From assembly GCA_020636445.1 (NCBI GenBank), contig JACJXV010000050.1, forward strand, positions 1 through 27,082: a stretch of 27,082 bases of DNA. The letters are read 5' to 3'. The notes beneath the pieces are model-generated. The model saw only the letters and a list, made by a program, of their open reading frames with translations, was not told the DNA's origin and made no database searches. This DNA is from Lewinellaceae bacterium. Its GTDB lineage: Bacteria > Bacteroidota > Bacteroidia > Chitinophagales > Saprospiraceae. The translations under genes and the position numbers were made by a program. Shown here in pieces: positions 7,339 through 15,505 of this stretch (position 1 is the stretch's first letter; the number at the start of each line of letters is the position of its first letter).

Positions 7339-10300
7339 ATGCTATTGACTCCGCGGACCCGCCAGGAATATCAGGAGGCTTTCGAGCAGGAACTCGCCCG
7401 GCTCAATGGCCCTCAACGACAAGCCGTCGATCAGCTCGAAGGGCCGGTGCTGGTTATTGCCGGTCCGGGGACGGGCAAAACGCACATCCTGGCTGCCCGC
7501 ATCGGGCGCATTCTGCTGGAAACGGATACCCAACCCGGCAATATTCTCTGCCTGACGTTTACGGATGCCGGTGTACTGGCCATGCGGGAACGCCTCCTGC
7601 AGTTTATTGGCCCCGAAGCACACCGGGTACACATCTATACGTTCCACAGCTTTTGCAATACGGTTATTCAGGACAACCTCGAACTCTTTGGCCGCCAGGA
7701 GCTGGAGCCGATCAGCGAGTTGGAGCGGGTAGAGCTGATTCGCGCGCTCCTGGAGGCACTGCCGGGTGACCATCCCCTGCGCAGTGGACAAATCGATTCG
7801 TATTTTTATGAGCGCCACCTGCATGAGTTGTTTCAAAGTATGAAACGCGAAAACTGGTCGGTAGACCAGGTGCTTGCTGAGTTGGATGCCTATCTGGAAT
7901 CATTGCCGGAACGCCCCGAATTCCAATACCAACGCCGCCATGGCGAGCATGTTGCCGGGGATCTCAAAACAGCCAGAATAGCAGAGGAAACCGTGCGGAT
8001 GGAAAAACTCCGGGCGGCAGCGGAGTTATTTCCCCTGTACGAAGCGGCCAAAAGCCAGGCTCATCGCTACGACTACGATGATATGATTCAGTGGGTGCTG
8101 CGCGCCTTTGCGGAGCATGAATTCCTGCTGCGCACCTATCAGGAACAGTATCTCTACCTCCTGGTGGATGAATACCAGGACACGAATGGGGCGCAGAATG
8201 AAATTATTCACCAGCTGATCAGTTACTGGGATATTCCCAATATTTTCATCGTGGGGGATGATGACCAGTCGATTTATGAATTTCAAGGTGCCCGTCTAAA
8301 GCACCTCAGCGATTTTTTCTTTACCTATCGCGATCAGGTTTCCCTGGTCGTACTTACCGACAATTACCGGTCGAATCAGGCCATTCTCGATGCCGCTGCC
8401 GGCTTGATCCGGGAGAATGAGCTCCGCATAGGCCGGCACCTGGCGGAAGAAGGTATTGATAAGCAGCTGACGGCGGCCCATCCCGCCCGGCAGCAGGCTG
8501 TGCTACCGCAGCTGGTAGAGTTTCCTACCCGCCTCCACGAGGAGGTAGCCCTGGTAGAGCAGATCCGGCAGCTGCACCGCGAGGGTGTTGGGTATGCCAA
8601 TATCGCCGTTATTTACGCCCAGCACCGCCAGGCGCGTTCGCTGGTAGCGCTGTTCGACAAACGCGGGATTCCTTACCAGACGCGGCGCAGTGTCGATGTG
8701 CTGCAGTTGCCACTTATTCGCCGGGTACGGCGCATATTGGAATATTTACGGGAAGAACTCACCCGCCCGCATAGCGGAGAGGCACTGTTATTCCAGGTGC
8801 TGCATTATGATTTTTGGCAAATACCCCTGGCCGACCTGGCTACCCTGAGCCTGCAACGGCATACCCTGCCCGCGCAGGATGACGAGGGGCCCCGGCAGTG
8901 GCGGACCCTGCTTGCCCGCCCGGTCGCGGAACTGGCGGCGCTGGGGTTGGCTGCGCCGGATAAAATTGCCCAGGCGGGTCACCTGCTGGAAGATTTACTG
9001 CGCGCCGGTGCCAATCAACCGGTTCCGTTGCTGTTGGAACGCCTTTTCAACCGGAGTGGACTGCTGGCGCAGGTGCTCGACCATCCGGATCGGCATCAGC
9101 AGGTGCCGGCGCTATACACCTTGTTGTCCTTTGCCGAAGAGGAAGCCGAGCGGCGGCCAGACCTGACCCTCCCCGACTTTCTGGATACCCTGGAGCGCAT
9201 GGAAAGCAACCGCTTGTCGTTACCGCTGGCTCAGCAAAGTATGCTGGACGAGGGTGTACAACTCCTCACGGCACACAGCGCTAAAGGATTGGAGTTTGAC
9301 TACGTCTTTGTATTGGACGCCACCAAAGATTATTGGGAGCCCCGCGACCGGCGGAATTCGTACCGGTTTAGTCTGCCGCCAACCCTGACGTATTCCGGGG
9401 AAGCGGATGCCCTGGAAGCCCGGCGCCGCCTGTTTTATGTAGCGATGACCCGCGCCCGCCAGGTACTGCAAGTGAGTTATGCCCGTGCGGACGCCCGGCA
9501 GAAATTACTGCAACGCGTGCGGTTTATTGATGAAATACAGGCGGAAACCGGGTTGCCCATCACCTTGCAGGAGGTCGCTGCGTCACTTTTAGAGGAAGCG
9601 CAGTTGCTGCGCCTTACGGAGCAACAATTCCCCGAAATAACCCCCCTGGCGCCGCAGTTGATTGATCAAATGCTGCGCGATTTCCGCATGAGTATTTCGG
9701 CATTAAACCGCTACCTCGACTGTCCACTCCGGTTTTATTACGAATATATTCTGCGGGTGCCACGCCTGCCGGGTGCGGCGGCGCGGTATGGCATTGCCAT
9801 GCACCAAGCCATACAGCGCCTGTTTGAGCGGATGCTGTTATCCCGGCCGCGCAGTTTCCCCGGCGAAGCCGATTTTCTGCGCTTTTTCGAGCAGGCCTTT
9901 CAACGTACAGCAGGGTTACTGCCTGCCGCGCAATATGAACAACTGCGGGAACAGGGGCGGCGCCACCTAAAGCGTTACTATCAACAGTATTACGGCACCT
10001 GGAACCAGCGGGTACAAGTGGAATATACCATCCGGCAGGTAGAGTGGCAGGGAATTCCGCTCACCGGGACGCTCGACAAACTGGAGTTCCTTCCCCAACA
10101 GGAGGCTGTCATCGTGGACTATAAAACCGGGAAAGCCGACCGCGCTCATTTTAGATCCCCCACTTCTACCAATCCGTATGGCGGCATTTACTGGCGGCAG
10201 TTGTTGTTTTATAAAATACTCTACGATGCGTTTGACCGCACGGGTCGTTTGGCTCGCCGGGGCACGATCACTTTTCTCGATCCTGATGCACAGGGCGTTT

Positions 10301-10506
10301 TTCCGGAATTTACCCTGGAGTACACCCCCGACGATGTGGAGACGGTCCGCACGGCCATTCGTGAGGTATATACCAAAATTCAAGCTCACGACTTTTACAC
10401 CGGCTGTGGCAAACCCACGTGTCAGTGGTGTACTTTCCTGCGTCAGGAAGTACTTCCCGATAGCCTGGCCGATGCCGATTTGGAAGGATTGGATGACCCA
10501 AGTTAA
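7339..10506 (+). CDS. UvrD/Rep-type DNA helicase fused to a PD-(D/E)XK Fe-S nuclease
   Basis: A 1055-residue SF1A helicase: Walker A GPGTGKT (42-48), Walker B LVDEYQDTN (about 275-283), motif III GDDDQSIYEFQGA (about 306), motif IV DNYRS, motif V TAHSAKGLEFD (about 645) and motif VI YVAMTRARQ (about 700). The C-terminal third is a RecB/AddB-like nuclease: CPLRFYYEY (Cys795), GIAMHQAIQ, TLDKLEF (about 911) and VIVDYKTGKA (about 925), then Cys1023, Cys1028 and Cys1031 in a CX4CX2C arrangement. Together with Cys795 this is the four-cysteine iron-sulfur layout of AddB and Cas4-like nucleases. Expected role: ATP-driven end processing in recombination or repair. It is a single-chain helicase-nuclease, with no AddA/RecC partner visible. 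The GT gene starts 6 bp after its stop. Confidence 0.9.
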   Translation: MLLTPRTRQEYQEAFEQELARLNGPQRQAVDQLEGPVLVIAGPGTGKTHILAARIGRILLETDTQPGNILCLTFTDAGVLAMRERLLQFIGPEAHRVHIYTFHSFCNTVIQDNLELFGRQELEPISELERVELIRALLEALPGDHPLRSGQIDSYFYERHLHELFQSMKRENWSVDQVLAELDAYLESLPERPEFQYQRRHGEHVAGDLKTARIAEETVRMEKLRAAAELFPLYEAAKSQAHRYDYDDMIQWVLRAFAEHEFLLRTYQEQYLYLLVDEYQDTNGAQNEIIHQLISYWDIPNIFIVGDDDQSIYEFQGARLKHLSDFFFTYRDQVSLVVLTDNYRSNQAILDAAAGLIRENELRIGRHLAEEGIDKQLTAAHPARQQAVLPQLVEFPTRLHEEVALVEQIRQLHREGVGYANIAVIYAQHRQARSLVALFDKRGIPYQTRRSVDVLQLPLIRRVRRILEYLREELTRPHSGEALLFQVLHYDFWQIPLADLATLSLQRHTLPAQDDEGPRQWRTLLARPVAELAALGLAAPDKIAQAGHLLEDLLRAGANQPVPLLLERLFNRSGLLAQVLDHPDRHQQVPALYTLLSFAEEEAERRPDLTLPDFLDTLERMESNRLSLPLAQQSMLDEGVQLLTAHSAKGLEFDYVFVLDATKDYWEPRDRRNSYRFSLPPTLTYSGEADALEARRRLFYVAMTRARQVLQVSYARADARQKLLQRVRFIDEIQAETGLPITLQEVAASLLEEAQLLRLTEQQFPEITPLAPQLIDQMLRDFRMSISALNRYLDCPLRFYYEYILRVPRLPGAAARYGIAMHQAIQRLFERMLLSRPRSFPGEADFLRFFEQAFQRTAGLLPAAQYEQLREQGRRHLKRYYQQYYGTWNQRVQVEYTIRQVEWQGIPLTGTLDKLEFLPQQEAVIVDYKTGKADRAHFRSPTSTNPYGGIYWRQLLFYKILYDAFDRTGRLARRGTITFLDPDAQGVFPEFTLEYTPDDVETVRTAIREVYTKIQAHDFYTGCGKPTCQWCTFLRQEVLPDSLADADLEGLDDPS

Positions 10507-10512
10507 GCACCT

Positions 10513-11640
10513 ATGCGCATTGCCATCAATACCCGCTTTTTACTGCCCGGCCGCCTGGAAGGTATTGGCTGGTATACCTGGGAGGTTGTGCGCCGCCTGG
10601 TGGAAAATCATCCTGACGATGAGTTTCTTTTCCTCTTTGACCGGCCATTTGCGCCGGAATTTATTCCGCCAGGACGAGTAACGGCCCACCAGGTTTTCCC
10701 GCCGGCCCGCCACCCGTTGCTTTGGTGGTGGTGGTTTGAAATGTCGTTACCTCGCGTCCTCAAGGCTTGGGGAGCCGAGGTGTTTTTTTCGCCCGATGGC
10801 TATGGCAGTCTGCGCAGTGGTGTGCCTACGGTGCTGGTTACCCATGATCTGGCTTTTAATCATTTTCCGGCGCAGGTGCCCCCGTTGGTTCGGCATTACT
10901 ATCAGTATTTTACCCCACGCTACCTGGAACGGGCACAGCGGGTGCTGACCGTCTCGGAATATGTGCGTGGGGATATCCTGCAAACTTACCCGGTTATTCC
11001 GCCAACGAAAATAACTGTTGCACCCAACGGTGTACGTGAAGGTTTTGTACCCCTGGCTGCTGCGGAACAAACAGCAATACGCCAGCAATACGCCGGCGGC
11101 GACCCTTATTTTTTTTACGTAGGCGCAATGCATCCACGCAAAAACGTCGAGCGACTGATTGCCGCTTTTGATTTATTTCGGCGGCGAACGGGGGCGAATG
11201 TGCGGTTGTTGTTGGGGGGTCGACTGGCCTGGCAAACCGGTTCCTTGCGGGAAGCCTACGAAAATGCGGAATATCGGGAAGCGATCACCTTTTTGGGGTA
11301 TCTGCCGGAAAGCGAATTACCCAAAGTGCTGGGCAGCGCCCTGGCCTTAACCTACGTCTCAATGGAAGAGGGATTTGGAGTGCCGGTACTGGAAGCGCTG
11401 CATACCGAAACTCCCGTAATTACCTCCAACCGTTCGTCGCTGCCAGAGGTGGCAGGCGAGGCGGCCCTGCTGGTAGATCCTACTGATCCCGAGGCTATCG
11501 CCGCTGCCCTACAGCAACTTTGGGAGCAACCGGGTCTGCGCGAGGAGCTGGTGGTTAAAGGCAGGCAGCAACGCGAGCGCTTCCACTGGGCGGCGACGGC
11601 TGAAATCGTCTATGCGCAATTGCGGTTGGCGGCTTTTTAG
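10513..11640 (+). CDS. GT4-family (GT-B fold) glycosyltransferase
   Basis: A 375-residue retaining glycosyltransferase. The N-terminal half starts MRIAINTRFLLPGRLEGIGWY, the sugar-acceptor side of GT4 mannosyltransferase-like enzymes. The linker carries PNGV, and the donor half begins FYVGAMHPRKNVERLIAAF with the nucleotide-sugar motif EEGFGVPVLEAL (E-x7-E type), followed by PVITSNRSSLPEVAGEAALLVDP. Donor and acceptor cannot be named. It starts 6 bp after the helicase stop, so the two are probably cotranscribed despite unrelated functions. No exopolysaccharide gene is adjacent; the polysaccharide locus begins 6 kb downstream. Confidence 0.92.
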   Translation: MRIAINTRFLLPGRLEGIGWYTWEVVRRLVENHPDDEFLFLFDRPFAPEFIPPGRVTAHQVFPPARHPLLWWWWFEMSLPRVLKAWGAEVFFSPDGYGSLRSGVPTVLVTHDLAFNHFPAQVPPLVRHYYQYFTPRYLERAQRVLTVSEYVRGDILQTYPVIPPTKITVAPNGVREGFVPLAAAEQTAIRQQYAGGDPYFFYVGAMHPRKNVERLIAAFDLFRRRTGANVRLLLGGRLAWQTGSLREAYENAEYREAITFLGYLPESELPKVLGSALALTYVSMEEGFGVPVLEALHTETPVITSNRSSLPEVAGEAALLVDPTDPEAIAAALQQLWEQPGLREELVVKGRQQRERFHWAATAEIVYAQLRLAAF

Positions 11641-11850
11641 AGAAATCAGAAATCAGAAACTGGTCCGCCTACGGCGGTTGAGAAACTTGCCCCCTGCCGA
11701 GGTAAGTCTCCGGACTTACCGCAGGTATAGGGCACGTCTTCTGACGTGCGGATAGTTACGAAGGTGTGAATAAGCACGTCGTGAGACGTGAGAGATATTA
11801 CCTGCAAGTCTGGAGACTTGCAGGGGCTCGATTGGAACTGGGGTCGGAGT
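11641..11850. repeat. Hairpin cluster with 4-nt loops between convergent genes
   Basis: Begins with GAAATCAGAAATCAG and CCGCC-TAC-GGCGG. Four perfect hairpins follow: GGTAAGTC-TCCG-GACTTACC (11701-11720), GCACGTC-TTCT-GACGTGC (11732-11749), CACGTC-GTGA-GACGTG (11775-11790) and a 10-bp stem around TGGA (11801-11824). A fifth, with loop GAAA, spans 11843-11864. Stems differ but all have four-base loops, including UNCG and GNRA types. Position suggests a bidirectional transcription end. Confidence 0.75.
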
Positions 11851-11950
11851 CGAAAGACTCCGACGAACATCGAAAGACTCCGACGAACATCGAAAGACTC
11901 CAACGAACATCAAAAGACTCCGACGAACATCGAAAGACTCTGACGAACAT
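11851..11950. repeat. 20-bp tandem repeat, five units
   Basis: The unit CGAAAGACTCCGACGAACAT occurs five times head to tail with one or two substitutions in units 3, 4 and 5. The first unit overlaps the 3' half of the GTCGGAGTC-GAAA-GACTCCGAC hairpin, so the array looks like local amplification of the loop plus 3' arm. Confidence 0.95.
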
Positions 11951-11985
11951 CGAGTTCAAATGGGAATATCAGTGGTGAGGGGTAC

Positions 11986-13332
11986 TTACAGCGACACCAG
12001 TACCTGGGGCACCACGGCTACATTACCGGCGGCGGTGATTTCCCGCAGGGGCAATTCCTGAATGAAGTTGATCATTTCGGGATGTAGTGGCGCGTCGACC
12101 TTGATGTAGTTGTCGGTAAAGCCTGACATCATGCCTTCCTCTTTGGCGTTTTCGAACAAAATGGGGCGGGTAGTGCCCAGGTGTTGTTCGTAGAAAGCCC
12201 GTCGTTTTTTCTCTGACAGGATGTTCAGCATCTGGTTGCGGCGGCGGCGTTCGCCCACGGAGACAACGCCGTCCATTGCTGCGGCGGGCGTATTGGCGCG
12301 CTCCGAGTAGGTAAACACGTGGAGATAGCTGATATCCAGTTCCTGCAGGAAGCGGTAGGTTTCGAGAAAATCGGCTTCCGTTTCGCCGGGAAACCCAACG
12401 ATGACATCCACGCCGATACATGCGTGAGGCATTACCTGCTTGATATGTGCAACGCGGTCGGCGTATAACTCGCGGGTATAGCGGCGGCGCATTTCGCGTA
12501 GTTGTTTATTGTTGCCCGATTGCAGGGGCATGTGGAAGTGCGGCGCAAAGCGCTGCGATTGGGCTACAAAGGCGATGATTTCGTTGGTACAGAGGTTCGG
12601 CTCGATGGAGGAAATCCGAAAGCGGCTAATGGTTTCCACCTGATCCAGTTCGCGAATCAGGTCGATAAACATTGCTTCTTTTTTGGGTTTTGTTCCTTCG
12701 ATGACTTCCGTGCCATTGCCAAAATCGCCGATATTGACACCGGTGAGGACAATTTCCCGAACACCCATTGCGGCAATCTGCCGGGCATTAGCTACGACAT
12801 TATCCACCGTATCGCTGCGGCTGCTGCCGCGCGCCTGGGGGATGGTACAGAAGGAACATTTGTAATCACAGCCGTCCTGCACCTTGAGAAAAGAGCGGGT
12901 GCGGTCGCCAAAAGAAAAGGCATTGATGAATTCGCGGGCTTCCTGCACCTCGCCGGCCTGGACCATACCTTTGCCCGGGGCCTTACTCAGGTCTTCAATG
13001 AAATCCAGGATGCGGAATTTCTCCGCAGCGCCCAGCACCAGGTCAACCCCGGGGATGTCGGCGATCTCCTGCGGCTTCAGCTGGGCATAACAACCCACGA
13101 CGACCACCAGCGCATGCGGTGCCTGGCGCAAGGCCTGGCGAACCACCTTCCGGCATTTACGGTCGGCAAAATCCGTTACCGAGCAAGTGTTGATGACGTA
13201 AATATCGGCACCCTCCTCGTAAGGAACTTCGCGGTAGCCAGCCTCTTCAAAGAGGCGACCAATCGCAGAGGTCTCCGAGTAGTTCAACTTGCATCCCAAC
13301 GTGTAAAAAGCGACGGATCGGGGTGTTGCCAT
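11986..13332 (-). CDS. mtaB: tRNA threonylcarbamoyladenosine methylthiotransferase (MtaB)
   Basis: A radical-SAM methylthiotransferase that adds a methylthio group to t6A37 of tRNAs reading ANN codons. The N-terminal MTTase domain starts SVAFYTLGCKLNYSE with cluster cysteines 14, 50 and 81 (GCYAQ). The radical-SAM motif is CDYKCSFC (Cys155, 159, 162). PLQSGNNKQLREMRRRYTRE and IVGFPGETEADF are conserved core motifs, and the last ~65 residues form a TRAM-like RNA-binding domain. The KLNYSE motif and C14/C50/C81 spacing favour MtaB over MiaB or RimO. 448 residues is the normal length. It is convergent with the GT gene. Confidence 0.93.
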   Translation of the reverse strand: MATPRSVAFYTLGCKLNYSETSAIGRLFEEAGYREVPYEEGADIYVINTCSVTDFADRKCRKVVRQALRQAPHALVVVVGCYAQLKPQEIADIPGVDLVLGAAEKFRILDFIEDLSKAPGKGMVQAGEVQEAREFINAFSFGDRTRSFLKVQDGCDYKCSFCTIPQARGSSRSDTVDNVVANARQIAAMGVREIVLTGVNIGDFGNGTEVIEGTKPKKEAMFIDLIRELDQVETISRFRISSIEPNLCTNEIIAFVAQSQRFAPHFHMPLQSGNNKQLREMRRRYTRELYADRVAHIKQVMPHACIGVDVIVGFPGETEADFLETYRFLQELDISYLHVFTYSERANTPAAAMDGVVSVGERRRRNQMLNILSEKKRRAFYEQHLGTTRPILFENAKEEGMMSGFTDNYIKVDAPLHPEMINFIQELPLREITAAGNVAVVPQVLVSL

Positions 13333-13353
13333 ACGTTATGCCTTTTGCGGGGA

Positions 13354-13361
13354 CAAAGGTA
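13354..13361 (-). promoter_or_regulatory. -7 box TAccTTTG of mtaB (minus strand)
   Basis: The plus strand reads CAAAGGTA, 21 bp before the mtaB start codon. A clear -33 TTG is not seen. The ISAs1 element begins about 40 bp further upstream. Confidence 0.5.
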
Positions 13362-13400
13362 AGGGTTTTTTGCTTATTGTGCTGGGGTTACCTTTAACGG

Positions 13401-14555
13401 CTAGGGTAAACGCACTAAATGCTTAACTTGGTCTGCATGCAAAAGACTCACCTACGATTTTCAGCACGGTAACCGATCTTCGCGTACAGGGACGCTGTTT
13501 GCACAAGCTGTCCGACATTCTGTTCATTGCCTTATGCACCTTATTAACCGGTGGAGAAGACTTCGAGGACATGGTGGCTTTCGGCGAAGAACGCTTTGAC
13601 TGGCTGGCCACCAAGTTAGCCTTGCCGAATGGTATTCCTTCTCATGACACCTTCAATCGAGTACTGCAAATGATTGATCCAGAACAGCTTAAGGAGGCCT
13701 TGGCCGCTGATGGAGCTGCGCTTATCGAACATGTGGAAGAGCAGCTCGTGGTGTTGGATGGTAAGAAGTTGCGTGGTGCATCGGCTCGTGGCCCTGCCGG
13801 TACGGGTCTGTATATCCTCCATGCGTGGGTGAGCGAGGTGAACCTTTGCATCGGGCAGCGCAAAGTAGGCGACAAGAGCAACGAGATAACGGCTATTCCA
13901 GCCTTGTTGGATGAGCTCTCGCTCAAGGGAGCCATTGTCAGTATCGATGCCATCGGTTGCCAGAAAAACATCGCTGACCAGATCGTCGCTAAAGAAGCGG
14001 ACTATATCCTGGCCCTGAAGGGTAATCAGGAGGAACTGCTGGAGGAAGTGCATGAGTCGTTTCAATTTTCTGGACTAGACCAAACAGACGAAGACTGGGA
14101 ATATGGCCATGGCCGTTTTGAAAAGCGGCATTGTGCTACCTTACGGGCCTCGGACTGTTTGAGTCCCAATATGCAGCAGGCCTGGCCTAGTATAAAGACA
14201 CTGGTTAAAATTGAAGCAACCCGAATGGTTGGTGAAGCAACCTCCACACAAACAAGGTATTATATTAGCACGCTCACCCAGCGCACCGCGCAAGATATGA
14301 ACCGACTTATCCGCAGTCACTGGAGCGTTGAGAACCAATTACACTGGCATCTGGATGTCACTTTCGCCGAAGATGCCAACCGGGCTCGAAGCGGGCATGC
14401 TCCTGAAAACTTGAGCATACTACGCAAATTAGCCCTGCATCGAATCGCGATGGATGACTCCAGACTAAGCAAACGAAAACGGCGATACAAGGCCGCTATG
14501 AATCTGGACTATTTGGAGAAGGTCCTCCGTTTGTAGATTTGGTGCGTTTGCCCTA
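13401..14555 (+). mobile_element. ISAs1-family insertion sequence
   Basis: Terminal inverted repeats are TAGGGTAAACGCACTAAAT (13402-13420) and the complement of TAGGGCAAACGCACCAAAT (14537-14555), 17 of 19 matching. The 8-bp direct repeat TTTAACGG is at 13393-13400 and 14556-14563, consistent with the 8-10 bp target duplications of this family; one extra C (13401) sits between the left copy and the repeat. About 1.15 kb with a single transposase gene. The insertion lies upstream of mtaB, just outside its promoter. Confidence 0.9.
13499..14536 (+). CDS. ISAs1-family DDE transposase (N-terminus frameshifted or uncertain)
   Basis: Recognisable ISAs1 features: LSDILFIALCTLLTGGEDFEDM, LVVLDGKKLRG (first Asp), VSIDAIGCQ (second Asp), YILALKGNQ and the C-terminal SHWSVENQLHWHLDVTFAEDANR (catalytic Glu region). 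The annotated TTG start is not convincing: in-frame family sequence (FSTVTDLRVQGRC) continues upstream to 13460 without a start codon. The likely true start, ATG 13437 (MQKTHLR), is in another frame. A single T lost from the TTTT run at 13458-13461 would join them. The copy may therefore be inactive. Confidence 0.85.
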   Translation: MHKLSDILFIALCTLLTGGEDFEDMVAFGEERFDWLATKLALPNGIPSHDTFNRVLQMIDPEQLKEALAADGAALIEHVEEQLVVLDGKKLRGASARGPAGTGLYILHAWVSEVNLCIGQRKVGDKSNEITAIPALLDELSLKGAIVSIDAIGCQKNIADQIVAKEADYILALKGNQEELLEEVHESFQFSGLDQTDEDWEYGHGRFEKRHCATLRASDCLSPNMQQAWPSIKTLVKIEATRMVGEATSTQTRYYISTLTQRTAQDMNRLIRSHWSVENQLHWHLDVTFAEDANRARSGHAPENLSILRKLALHRIAMDDSRLSKRKRRYKAAMNLDYLEKVLRL

Positions 14556-14573
14556 TTTAACGGAGGATCGGCT

Positions 14574-14887
14574 TTCTGCCGGGCTTACCCCCTGACCCCC
14601 TAAAGGGGGAACTGCCTCCCGCTTGGATATGCGGGAGGGGCCTCCCCTTTAGGGGATTGAGGGGTGCGTGCGGTCGTATTTCTTCTGCTTCCCTGAAGGG
14701 GGAACTGCTTTCCGCAGGGTTTTGGGTTGGTCTTATTCTTTGTGGTCCGAGGGGTGCGTGCGGTTCTTTCTGCCGGGCTTACCCCCTGACCCCCTAAAGG
14801 GGGAACTGCTTCCCACTTGGATATGGGGGTGGGGCCTCCCCTTTAGGGGATTGAGGGGTGCGTGCGGCCGTATTTCTTCTGCTTTCC
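14574..14887. repeat. GC-rich nested palindromes (CCCCTAAAGGGG family), two full and one degenerate copy
   Basis: About 115-bp units at 14574-14692 and 14768-14887, with a decayed copy between. Each has outer arms built on CCCCTAAAGGGG and its return CCCCTTTAGGGG, an inner CTCCCGC/GCGGGAG hairpin and a tail GAGGGGTGCGTGCGG. A further copy follows the DUF559 gene at 15374. Translations of this DNA give proline/glycine-rich spurious proteins. Confidence 0.88.
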
Positions 14888-14961
14888 GCTTAGGTTGCAG
14901 GTGCGATTTTGAATCTTTTTTCGCAAGCAAATTGTTATAAGAAAAATTTACATTTTTCATT

Positions 14962-15351
14962 ATGTCTAAGAGAACAGGAATGCACCACGGGGCTTCCCCT
15001 GGAATCTTTAATAATGCCAGAAAATTAAGGCGCAGTATGACTGTCCCGGAACAAATGCTATGGGAAAAACTTTGTAGGAGGCAATTGAATGGGTTTCATT
15101 TTCGGAACCAGCACCCCATGGCTCACTACATTCTTGATTTTTATTGTCACCAAGCCAGGTTAGCTATTGAAGTTGATGGTGGTTACCATCAAGAAGAGGA
15201 ACAACGAGTCTGGGATGAGAATCGGACTGAAGTCCTGAATGAACTTGGAATAACCGTACTAAGATTTTCCAACGAAGAGGTTTCTTTTAACATGGAGAGT
15301 GTCTTAAGTGTCATTAAATTGATATTGGCCGAAAGAGTCAGACCAAGCTAG
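14962..15351 (+). CDS. DUF559 endonuclease-like protein
   Basis: 129 residues fitting DUF559, a PD-(D/E)XK-like fold related to the very-short-patch repair endonuclease. Motifs in order: KLRRSMTVPEQMLWEKL, then FHFRNQHPMAHYILDFYC (Asp), LAIEVDGGYH (Glu/Asp), and a C-terminal LNELGITVLRFSNEEV. Candidate catalytic residues are present, so it may be an active nuclease, but no substrate is known. It starts at ATG 14962 shortly after an AT-rich stretch. Its base composition is clearly more AT-rich than neighbouring genes. It is bracketed by copies of one GC-rich palindromic repeat, and DUF559 genes in related genomes are often seen in such repeat DNA (general recollection). Confidence 0.88.
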   Translation: MSKRTGMHHGASPGIFNNARKLRRSMTVPEQMLWEKLCRRQLNGFHFRNQHPMAHYILDFYCHQARLAIEVDGGYHQEEEQRVWDENRTEVLNELGITVLRFSNEEVSFNMESVLSVIKLILAERVRPS

Positions 15352-15373
15352 GTAAGTTATACTCCGCAAGTTA

Positions 15374-15445
15374 AAAGGGAACTGCCTCCCGCTTGGATAT
15401 GCGGGAGGGGCCTCCCCTTTAGGGGATTGAGGGGTGCGTGCGGTC
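15374..15445. repeat. Downstream copy of the CCCCTAAAGGGG-family palindrome
   Basis: Almost identical to the central and right part of the 14574 copy over about 70 bp (GGGAACTGCCTCCCGCTTGG onward to GTGCGTGCGGTC). Its left arm is replaced by the DUF559-proximal sequence. It is in the same orientation as the upstream copies. Confidence 0.9.
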
Positions 15446-15505
15446 TTTTTTTCTCCAACCTTCCCCCCTAAACCCGTACCTTCCCCTACCGAAAGCACAA
15501 CGACT

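Noticed and set aside
12502..13362. 286-residue plus-strand open frame
   Set aside because: Antisense shadow of mtaB, which has complete radical-SAM motifs.
14733..14960. Minus-strand open frame rich in Pro/His/Gly
   Set aside because: It lies in CCCCTAAAGGGG repeat DNA; this kind of peptide is a common spurious annotation of such repeats.
15446..15505. Riboswitch or osmo-regulated leader before the BCCT gene
   Set aside because: Only about 60 bp of non-repeat sequence is available and no known aptamer motif is visible.
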